From Paulinella micropora (taxonomy: Eukaryota; Cercozoa; Imbricatea; Euglyphida; Paulinellidae), in NCBI GenBank assembly GCA_019918135.1, contig WBZZ01003156.1:5001-69000 (forward strand): a stretch of 64,000 nucleotides of DNA, in the 5' to 3' direction. The notes under the pieces are model-generated. The model saw nothing but the letters and a program-made list of their open reading frames with translations. It was not told the DNA's origin and made no database searches. The position numbers were made by a program, and so were the translations under genes. Numbering within the stretch: position 1 is the stretch's first letter; each line of letters begins with the position of its first letter. Shown one piece after another: positions 1-11,500 of the stretch.

Positions 1-784
1 TCCAGCCACTGTCAACTTACCAAAGTATAGTCGTCCTCAATATTTCCTGTCGGTTTGTCAAACACTGTTTGAAGCTTGTTCTCCTACAGAAACCCAAGAA
101 ATGAACAACATTTCACTTTGCACGTAGAGAAACCCCAGCAGGAGCTTTTTCATCCTGCTCTTCTTTGGCAGCCGCATCGTCCAATTTCTTGTGTGAATCC
201 GCCTGAGGACATGAAACACAGGCAATATGTAGCTTGTAATTTAGAATAGAAAAGACCTTAGAGCCCCCACCGCAGAGATTACCCATAGTCCCCAATCGAT
301 AGCTTGATTCGCTGCCGAGTAAAGTCTTCCGTGAGTGAAGTAACAGAGCGCGATTTGCAGACACAGCAGGAAAACCGACAGTGGGCAGTTGTCGCAGAAA
401 AGCTCGCATACAAGGGCAGCAAAGCTACCCAAAAGAAGAAAGCTACACGAAACGACAGAGCAGTCTGGAAGCCTCACAAAAGTCAGGCCTTTCTCTCAAA
501 CAAGAGGGAAAAGAGAGAAGAAGCTGACAGTCGTGAAACTGAAACTGATTTTTTTTTTTTTTTTTTTCCACACAGTCACTCTTTGGGAAGCGATTCGGCC
601 GAAGCAGGCATAGAAAGAAGAATCGCACGTTTTCACGGGCCACTTCCCTTTTCTTCCTCGCCGTTGCAGTAATCTTTTACTAAAGTTTTCAAGACGGCCA
701 TTATCAGTCTCGAGTTGGCACAAGGCTTGGCACTAGGCGGACATAAATTTCTGCACCACTTGTGCCACCTGTTCGGGTTGAGCC
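1..784. other. Flank upstream of the host gene
   Basis: No complete gene is visible. On the minus strand, 113-207 reads as a plausible last exon: a pyrimidine-rich acceptor ending in AG just before 207, then a charged stretch ending in SLRAK and a stop. I could not connect it to an upstream exon with consistent phase. A run of about 18 T lies at 549-567. The sequence just before 785 is the likely promoter and 5' leader of the host gene; an AT-rich patch near 740 is the only TATA-like site. Confidence 0.3.
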
Positions 785-3700
785 ATGATATTCTTCGTGT
801 TGCTGGCGATAATTCATATCTCCTGTAAAGTTTTCTCCCTCTCTTTCTTGTCGATTTTTCGTTTTCTGCTTGTTTTTATCTTTCCACTCCACCCCGTGCT
901 TGCACAGATGCTCTGCAGGAGTCATTCCTGCCATACATATCAGGAGGGCCACAAGATCCAAGGTACTCGTTATAATGCAACCAGCATGGTGCCCAACCTG
1001 CTATCATGTGTCGTTTCTCTTCTAGATGTGTCGAAGCGTCTCTTACACGTCCATGTAAAATGGCAAATGGAAACTCATTCTCCAGCTCCGCCTATCCTAG
1101 CGACTACTCTTGTCCCTGCTACAACCCTGCAGCAGGAAGTTCTGCCCTGCCAGGTGCGTATAAGTTTTGTGTTGATCTGTGTTTCTGATATGAGCTGCAA
1201 ATATAGGATTGGCTGAGAAGCTTTCCACTAGTACCTACAGTAAAAATTTCACACGGGAAATATTGTTTGGCGATTTTGAGCAACCAACAGATCTTTGCTT
1301 TGCCGATGATGTCCGAATCGCTTTCGTCACCGAGATGTCTGGAAAGGTGACACTCATTCGGCTTTTTCTTGCAAACATCACAATCCGACAAATAGGTATG
1401 GCAGCTGAACCTAAGCTCTACTGTACCTACGCGGAGCTTGTGGTTGGACATATCTGATGAGGTCAGTATTGGTACACATTCCAGGCCAGGCATCTACGAC
1501 TCTTCGTTTTGTAGGTTCACAATGTGGGCGAAAGGGGCCTCTGGAGCTGTGCCACTGAGCCGAATTTCAAGAAGACTGGTACATAAAGAACTCTCATATA
1601 ATATTTTTACCGTAAATTCTTTAGGCCATGTCTTCTTACTGTACAATATGGATCCGGAGAAGGCCTGGCCAGAAGAGGTTCCGGGTTTTGAAGGACAGTT
1701 GGACGTATTGGCTGCACGACCCACTGCGACTTGCCTGACACGGTTTGAACATGACGCAGTCCATGGTTCCAGAGCACGTCTGGATGCGTTTGGAAAACCT
1801 TTTCGGCTGCCCTTGATTGGAGACAATCCAAATGCAGGAATTCCTGTTTGTGGTAACGGGAACGCGGGTGGTGTGGTACGCTTTGGTCGAGACTACTCAT
1901 TGCTGGTAGATACGTACATACATAAATACATGCATATATACATATATACATATACATACATGCATACATGCATACATGCATATATACATACACATATACA
2001 TACATACATACATACATACATACATGCATATATACATATACATACATACATACATACATACATACATACATACGTACATACATACGTACATACATACATA
2101 CATACATGCATACATACATACATACATACATACATATGGGCATAGGTGGCCGTTGGCGACGGGGCGGGTAGTGCGAATCCCTTCCCTGAGCTCTGCGCCA
2201 AGCACTTTGGAGCGCTACAGAACATCGGATCGTGGAGGGCGCAACTGCCCCAGAGCTTGGCGGGCAAGCTACTCCGAGTGCATCCAGCCACTGGGCGAGG
2301 CATTTGCCAAGGTGATGGGTTCAATGTGGTGAACCCTTGGTGTGGTTACCCGAACGCTGGAGTGGCGGAGGCTGTCTGGGCGCTCGGACTGCGCAATCCT
2401 ATTTCCATGACCCGCCGCGATCCTCTGCCTTCCGAGCCACAGCAAGGACCAGGCTTCATCTACGTCACAGATGCTGCAGCTCAACGTTTCACCGAGATCA
2501 ATTACGTCGGCCGCCAAACCCAGCCGCAAGGCCCTATAAATTTTGGTTGGCCTTGCTGGGAAGGTCCCCACCCTGTTTGGTTCCCAGGCAACCGCAACTC
2601 GGGATCCGAGAGCGTGATTCCTGCTGCGGATCGTTCCAAAGTGTCATCGCTTCCTCAGGCAGCATTGAGCTGTGCCGAGCTCTACGCACTCATCACCACT
2701 GACACTGGTTTCTACTACTACACTGCGCAGCCAGGCTACCTGCAACAAGGCGCTGGGGTTACTGGTGTCGCTGCTGCTGGTGTCGCAGTGTATACAGACA
2801 GCAACTATCCAGAGAGTTTGCGATTTAATGTGTTTATCGCAGACTTGCGCGCGGGGTCGGTGCTGGCTGCCCGGCTGCTGCAAAATGCCTCATCGCCTCA
2901 CTATCTGCATCGCTATGATGGGCATATAAGCAGTATTGACTTACAAGCATCCAACAACTCTCAAGCAAATGTCATCCCTGGTCGATCTATGCATTTGGTT
3001 TCAGACCCGCAGACTAAAGACCTGTGCTCTGTTCACTTTGACGCTGGTGAAATCACTTGTCTTCGCTTCTTGCCAAACCCTCAGCCAGCAACTGTGCGCA
3101 TCACTGCAAGGAGAACATCGGAATACATATTCGCGTTTAGTGCGGATGGAACATGGGATCGGGAGCTTGACCCTATTTGGATCAAATGGGAATTTGGAGA
3201 CGGGTCTTTGCTTGAGGGGCAAGCCAATCCAACACATCAATACAGCAGCGATGGAACCTACACTGTGAAATTGATTACAGAAGACGTGTCAGGACAATCT
3301 CAAGGCACTATCACCGTCGTGGCCGGAGTTAAAGATCTCAAGGTGAAAATTTTGTCCCCACAGGCCACCATTCCAGCTCCAGATCGGCCGTTCCTAGAAC
3401 CTGTTTTCGTTGTGACCACTGGCATGCTCACTAGCTCTCCCATTTCACTCCTGGCCAATGCCGAGGACGTCAACGCGTGGCCTTTGTCAGTCAAGTGGCA
3501 ACTGCAGTTAGTGAGAGGTGGGATGGAAGCAAATCCCGGATCTGCCTTACCTTTGCTGTGGGAAAGTGCTTGGAGTACTATAGGCATGCCAGGCCGCCTA
3601 GCCTTGGCCGAGGTTCCCGGTGCCAATGAAACTTTCTCGTCCAGCACTCCCCGTCCAAAAGCTCTGTACCGACTCGTGGCTACGATCAAAGATGCCACGG

Positions 3701-5532
3701 GAGTCACAGGCAGTGATTCTATGCTGCTGCGCCCTGAACACATGGGAACCGCGCGACTCGCCGTCGGCAATGCTAACCCGGTCGCGGCTTGGAATATACT
3801 GGGCTTCGGCCTGCAGACCCCTTGGCCTGAAGGTATTGTGATTGGAAATGTTTTTTAATTGACCATGTTGATGCTTGATATGTATGTCATTTCTGCTTCT
3901 ACCATAATATTTACATTTGCTACTTCGAAAGATAAGGCAACAACATGTTGGTTTGTGTATAAGGGTCGCCCTCATTACCTTCCTCTGTCTCTTCGCCTGC
4001 GCTGCCATCAAAGCAGCCCTTACTCTTCCATGGTCTGGGCTCTTCCGATGCCGATGGTGATACGCTCAAGTACTTTTGGGATTTTGGTGATGCCACCCAG
4101 GGGAATTCTACAGCTCAAAAAGGCTGGATAACCCATATGTACAGCAATGCCGGCATTTACAAGGTCAAGCTGCATATTACCGATGGTTTCGGGGGATATG
4201 CAATGCTTGAGCGCACAATCTGGGTGGGTTCTCCTGCGTTGGTTCCTCCGATCATCATCCCTTCATCTGGGGAGTACTATCGAGACGTGCGCGTGCACCT
4301 TAAGGCCGTGGAGCCCACGCATGAAGTGTACTATACTCTCAACGGAGAAAACTACGGCTTCAGGGAGCCCATCCCTGGTATACTACTTACATACATACAT
4401 CAAACATGCATACATACATAAATACATACATGTATACAAACAAACAACCAAACATACAAAAAGCGAACAAACATATATAATACATCTACATAAATAGGTA
4501 CCCCTGGAACTATTCGAGTTGATCCACAGCTTGATTATTTCACCTTGCCCTGGCGCATGGTTGAAACGGTGGTTGTGCAAGCCATCTCGCGAGATCCTGG
4601 AGGCGCTCTCAGCATCAATCGCTCCGCCACTCTGGAAATGCTGCCTCAGAGCTGCAGCAGCGCTATGTTGCGACCGTGCGGTCTCATCTGCAGTAGCAGC
4701 ATGGGCACGAACGGATACTTTCCATCCCGCGCCGAGATTACTCTTCCTTTGAAATCCGATATCACCAAAGATGCACGCAATGCACCACCAACTGATCACG
4801 CCAGAATATTTCGTCTTGAGAAGTTGGTTGGTCGCGTTCGATCCGATAGAAACCTGGAACTGAACCTGTGGGTGGATGCCGGATCTCAGTCGGGAGGGCA
4901 GGTGCAGGCAAGGCTTCTGTTTGATTTTGATGGAGATCGTGTCATCGACAAGACCATGACTTTCGAGCCGTTTGCGACGAACGATCTGCCGGATTTTCAA
5001 TTGTATTCTTCCGTTAGCCATCCTCCTTTGACTCCAGGTTGCCTAAACTGCCCAAGCACAGAGGGAGCTCCCTTCCAAGATTTCAATGGCAATGGTTCGG
5101 TACGCCTTGAAGTTTGGCAGTTTGCTGGGCCCAGCCAAATCCCTTCTTCGATCACTCAATCCTTGAGGTTGATAGTAGATGGTGCACCCAATGAATGGTC
5201 GACTGTGCAATTACCTTATCGGGCTATCAACCCTTCTTTGCAAGCACCTCGGAGCATTGCAAGCTGTATGGCAAATAATGGCTGCCCTCCAGGGATGGCA
5301 GTCGATACCTGCGGTGTATGTGGCGGGCCTGGACCTGACGTTTGCGGAGTGTGCTTCGGATCAGGCCTGAACAGGTATACATACATACATACAAACATAT
5401 ATATATACATACATGCATACATACATACATACATGCATGCATACGTACATGCATACGTACATGCATACGTACATGCATACGTACATGCATACGTACACGC
5501 ATACATACATACATATATATATATATACATAC

Positions 5533-5587
<55 letters not shown>

Positions 5588-8500
5588 TGTGGAGGCTGTG
5601 GGGAGTGCATTGACGGGGGATGGAGCGCTTGGTCTGAATGCACAGCAGAATGCGGAGCTGTCGGTACACAGATTCGTACCTGCACCAACCCTGCCCCTAA
5701 AAATGGAGGTGCTAACTGTCGGGGACCAAGGGAGAGGACTTGTGGCCTAGTCGAGTGTGTTCCTGTCAACGGAGCTTACGGACCGTGGTCTGAATGCGAT
5801 GCAAGCTGTGGCGGCGGCTGGCAACAGCGCACTTGTGATTCTCCTGCTCCCAAACATGGGGGCTCTCTTTGTCAAGGAGAGTCCTCGAGGCGTTGCAACC
5901 AGTTTGCTTGCACTCCACTTTGCAACCAATTTGGCCTGCTCGATAGCCAGACCTCTGCAACCGCCCTACCAATGGATTGCATTAACGCTGCTGCAGTTCG
6001 AGCAGACCAAACCAATGTTTCCATTCCTGTTTACACAGGCTTTGGGCTCACGAACTTTCAAGCAGCTTCAACCGCGCGGCTTGTGAAATCTTGGAAACTA
6101 TCCAATCTGTACGGACGCTACGATCCGCGAGCTGCAAAGTCAAAGATAAATTTGTACGTAGACGCAGGCAAGGACCGTCCGGGATCTGCTTTACAGGCTC
6201 GGTTGTGGTACGACTTTGATGGAGATGGAATCAAAGACCGCATTGAGACGTATGGCTACTTTGCGGTCGACTCTGCAGAAGGTTACGAGCTCTACTCTTC
6301 AGATTCTGAAGTTGCGCAATTCCCCGTACCTTTGCTTTCTATCACCACGGAAGCATCAGGGTCCTCTTCCTCGGTGCAAACCTTGGAGGAGATGCGCAAC
6401 CTGGTCAGCGGCACAGTGGGGCTTGATCTATGGCAAGCTCTACCGTTCATAGTGAGCAACGCAGGGGCTCGGCTTACAGTAGCTACCAATGGACCGGTCA
6501 AGAATCCTTCTGCTTCATCTGCAAGCGCCACCCAGCACTACAACGCTCAAGAGAATGGGGGTATTCTAGAATCTGTATTGGATTACATGCCTCATGCTTT
6601 TAACTTGAGCGGGGTAGTTATTCCTTTCAAAAAGCAATCTACTTGCGACGAGTGCCAGGTGGCCGCTTATCGTGGCCAAGCCTGCACATGCGATTATTGT
6701 GGAGATGGTGTCTGCAACAAAGCCAAGGGCGAAAACTGTACTAGTTGTGATGTTGATTGCGGAGCGTGCCTGCAATCTTGTACTGCCTTTTCAGGCAGTT
6801 GCGGTGCGGGCAATAAAATCAACAGACAGGCGTCCTGTCAGCATCCGGGAAACACGCCATGCAAGGATGAGGATTGTTGTATGCCAATGATATGCCTTGG
6901 TGACTTTACCGGAGGGTGTCCTGCCTCCATGGGTTTCAAGCCCCTACAAAATTGTGGTGGCGGGGTATACTCTAACAAATGCGAAGTCGAAGAATGCTGC
7001 GGGTACACAGGCGGTACCACTTGGAAGCTGTGCAGCAACTACTTCCAGCCCTCTGACTGTGGCACTTTGTTGCGCGGCACCTACCTGCATGGCTCCAACA
7101 GCTGCGAGGATGGACAAGATCCTAACACTTGCGAGGCAGCAGACTGCTGCGCACCGCCCGACTGTGGTAGCAACTTCGACGCTGACACGTGCCCTACAGG
7201 CATGTCAGTCACAGAGCCTGATCGCTTTTGCAACGTGACGGGCTGTACCGTCGCTCAGTGCTGTGACACTCTCAACTGCGGTTCCCACTTCGATGCTAGC
7301 ATTTGTCAGCCTAGCTCTTCCGTGTTCTTTCCCGAGCGAGGGTGCGGTGGCGGCAAAGACCCTAACGCATGTGAGGCATCTGAGTGCTGTGTGGCGAGGT
7401 CCTGTGCAGACTTTGCTGTCTTTCGGCCCTTTTGTGCAGCTGGCAGACGGTTTGATGCAAACGCAACTTGCTCTGACCCAACCTGCTGGTCCTTTTTGGA
7501 AGAGTGCTGCCGACCCGTGACTTGCGGTACTGACTACACCACGGAGTGCCCTCTTGGCTTTGCTAAGCAGCCGGGAGAGACACGCTGTGACTTGCCACAG
7601 GGCTTGAACCCTGGTATTTGCGAGAACTTAGAGTGTTGTCGTCAGTTGATGTGTGGTGAAGCAGCTGGGCCAGAGTTATGCTCTGGCACTCCAAGCACCG
7701 TTTTTGATGGAAGACGTAAGTGCAGCAGTGCCGCTGGCACCTGCACCAAAACGGACTGTTGTGTACCTTTGACCTGCGATCTTGGCTACACTCAGCAACT
7801 CTGCAATACCGCCACCACCATCTGGCGACCTTCGGCCTCCTGCTCTAAAGGAGACCCTAACCGCTGTGAAGCATCCGAATGCTGCACGGTAGGAATATGC
7901 AAAGACGACTTCGAAAATTTCAAGGACGGAGCCTACGTGGCTTGTGGGGCTTCAGGCTACAAGCTTCTTCCTAATGCCACCTGCAACTCACTGAGAGGCC
8001 TTTCTGCACGGTGCGAAGTCAGCGAGTGCTGCGCCACTCTCCAGTGCAGTGTCGACTTCACGGGAACATGTCCAGCAGGAATGCAGCTGGACCCAAGCCG
8101 AAACTGTGGAACCACGTGCAATACACAGGTGTTTACTTTATGATTTTGTCCGTGACAACCCAGAGAATTGTGCAAAGACCTTGCCTTTGTTTCTGTTTGT
8201 TTTTGTATAGGCATGTTGTATCGCAGTATCGCCCTCTCCTACGCCTTCTCGATCTCCTCTTCCGCCCACCACGGCCGCGCCTGGCAGCACAACCACTACG
8301 ATAACTACGACCACGACAAAGACCACTCCAATTACCACAACACGAGCCCGACGCTTGAACTGCGCCACAGACTTTCGTCTTAGCTGCGCTGCACCCAAGC
8401 TGCTGGTTGCAACGAATCTGTGCGGGGAGGGAGGCGAGGACTGTACTGCTAAGGATTGCTGCGAGTTGAGGACATGCGAAGACGGCTACAGAGGAGATTG

Positions 8501-11500
8501 CTCCACGCTAGCGGGCGGGCCTTTTCGCTTTGATCCAAACGCAATCTGTAAGCAGAAAATAACTGTGTGTATATGTGTGTGTTGGGGAGCGGAGGCGTGT
8601 GTATGTGTGTGTGTGTGTGTGTGGCAGAGAGGGAAAGGGGCAGGGGGAAGGGAAGGAGGGGGGGGGGGGGGCAAAGGATCACCAAAAACGCATAATGATA
8701 TAGCGTCGACATTTTTCAACCGATCACCTGCCATTTACATACACTTTTCCCATAATTTTTGCTCTGAAGCTCTGAATTTCAATATTTTTGGCTTGTGCAC
8801 TTGTTTAGGCTCGTCCTTATCTTGCAGCAACTCTGACTGCTGCGAACGGCGGCGATCATGTGTGGATTCCTACACGTTTAGCGAGCTTGGCGACGGGTTC
8901 GAGCCGTGTCGGCTCTGTTCAGTTTGTCCAGGGGGCTCTGCCGCAATCAAAAATATCTGCACCAAGTTTTCCGACACGGTGCATGCCTTATTTCTAATTA
9001 ATACTTCTTTTACTGCTTCCTGAAATGTTCTTTAAATTTATTTGTGAATTTGTTTACTTATTTATTTAACTTATTCATTTATTTGTTTGTTGATTGATTG
9101 ATTTATTTATTTATTTATTTATTCCAGGTGATTATTTCGCTAGTTGTTTACTCAATATATGTGCTTGTACGTATTTATATGTGTAGGTATGTTTGACAGA
9201 CTGTGACTTGAAGAACGATTGTACGAATGGAGGCACATGCGTCGACTTTTCCCAGGCCTGGGATGGCAATTATGCTTGCGATTGCACTAATGCTCCTGGC
9301 TTCGAAGGTCGCTTCTGTACAACGCGCAAATGCAAGGGCTACGAGCCCAATGATGTGGACGACTCTGAATTTGGCTCTAATGGATTGGAGCCATGCACAA
9401 TGTGCATGCCAGCTGCGGCTTGCTTCTTTGGCGTACAACAACATTGCACTTCCCAGCGCGACACAATCTGCACCTCTAATCCCTGCCATTGCGGCCAAGG
9501 AGAGGTCTCTCTCAGACTGTTTTGTGTGAAAAGAGCTTCAATGCTTGGTTCTGTGCTGACAGGTCTGTTTGCCTCACTCATGGGAATCCGTACCTGCCAA
9601 GGGTGCAAAAAGTTTTGAATGTGTCAAAGACACTTTAGAGAAAGGTAATCAAGTGGTGATCGTGCTCACATTTGTTTTACCAGCTAGTACTGTGGAATCT
9701 CTTTCCGAGTTTGCAACATCTGTGGACTCACCTGCGACGACCACAGCTAGTCCTGGCCATGGACAGGAAGCGCGGATCAAGCTTCCCAACCTCAGCTCGA
9801 CTTTAGCCTTAGCCTTAGCACCCTGTATGGAGCCCTTGTCCCTCACTCCCAATCAGGTCGAGGCCACATCCTTGGACGGTAAGACTCAGCAATTGACGGT
9901 CTTGCTGACATCAAGCGAAGCACAACTACAAGCGGAACAATTGTTGGTGGGTTGGTTCTCGATGCCCGACTCGCCCGGAGCCTGCGCCGTTCGTGAAAAC
10001 GCGGGTATCTTTATCTTTATCTTTATCTTTATCTTTATCTTTATCTTTGTCTTTATCTTTGTCTTTACCTTTATCTTTATCTTAAACAATATTAATACTA
10101 TCACTACAATAGGGCTGCTGGCTCACTCACAGCTGCTATCTTTATCTTTATCTTTATCTTTATCTTTATCTTTATCTTTATCTTTATCTTTATCTTTATC
10201 TTTGTCTTTACCTTTATCTTTATCTTAAACAATATTAATACTATCACTACAATAGGGCTGCTGGCTCACTCACAGCTGCTAAGGGAAGAGCCAATGTTGA
10301 TGCGAAAGTGTGGAGAAAAAGAACACCAAGACATGGCAGCTGTTGTGCACGGAGACTGGTGTGAAGTCAACGCAGAAATTGTACCGATAGAGGTTGTCTC
10401 TCTGCCTACATATTCATCCACGTTTCTACCTTCCTAGGACATGTACAATTTTCTGTGTATCTATGAATGTTTATATTTACATCTATGTAGGGTCATGGTT
10501 CGACCACAGATTCTGTCAATGCAGGAGACGAGAAGTCCTTTACCCACGTTATTTGGGGAGCAAGCACCGTCGCTGTGCTTAGTCTGGGAGGGTTGCTGTA
10601 CTGCAGACATCGCCAAAAGTACCTTTGAAACTCCTCTTGCGCTCTCTGAGACCACTTGTTCATTTTTTCCCCCGCCCCCGCCCACCCCCCTCCCCCCTTT
10701 TTTATATGTATTGGCTTTGCCCGCCTTCTTGAATGTGCTAAACCTGCAAACAATTTCATTTGCTGCAGCTGGTTGTGAATGCTTCCGTGACATTTCATTA
10801 CACATGCCTACTGCTGCATGTGGCGCATTCTCAGGAAGCGGCAAGCAGAATACTTTGCCGCCGCAGACCGCTACAACCGCGAGTTCAACTTTGACGCTGG
10901 TCAGGAGCAAGAAGTGATGGATATTGATGTCACACAGCCCGTCAATCCTAGCCTTGGATCGTCTAAGAGTTGGAGACCTCCAATGAGTCCGTCTGTTCAG
11001 TGGAGCCATCCAGCTTCCCAAGGTGAGGACGACTGCAATTACGCAACCAATTTTACTTGTTTCACAAGTATTTAAATTTTGTATTATGAAATTGAAGACC
11101 TGATCATTTATGAGCGTAGAGACAGTGATGTAGACAACATAAACTGAGACGATAGTTAAAACTACAGCACACGAATAAATACCAAGCCAGGTACATCGAT
11201 TCAACATGAATTTTCTGTTTGGTTATCTCCTCTCCTTCCCCAAACACTTCCCAGTCCTAGTTTTTTCAATTATTTCTTGCGTCTAACTTTCAACAACATA
11301 CACGTGCATACATTTGTATGGGTATGCATCGATTCACTTTCATTTTCTCAAGTTATAATTTATTTGTCAACATATCTATATGTATGTCTGCAAATTTTTT
11401 GTTGCTTGCTTGCTTGCTGGACCACTTCTTTCTTCAGGACTGGAATCCCCTGCTCCTGTCTCGCCTCCTTATCGGCCCTTTGTGTCTCCTCCTCCCCGCC

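Noticed and set aside
1893-2332. Several long open frames on both strands within 1.9-2.3 kb
   Set aside because: They translate a TACA/TATG microsatellite (endless His-Thr-Tyr or Met-Tyr-Val-Cys repeats) inside an intron.
5216-5769. Minus-strand frames of Tyr-Ile-Cys-Met repeats
   Set aside because: Same cause: TACA/TA repeat intron between exons 10 and 11.
8449-8734. Pro/Leu/His-rich minus-strand frames
   Set aside because: Antisense of the (GT)n and G-run intron; no coding character.
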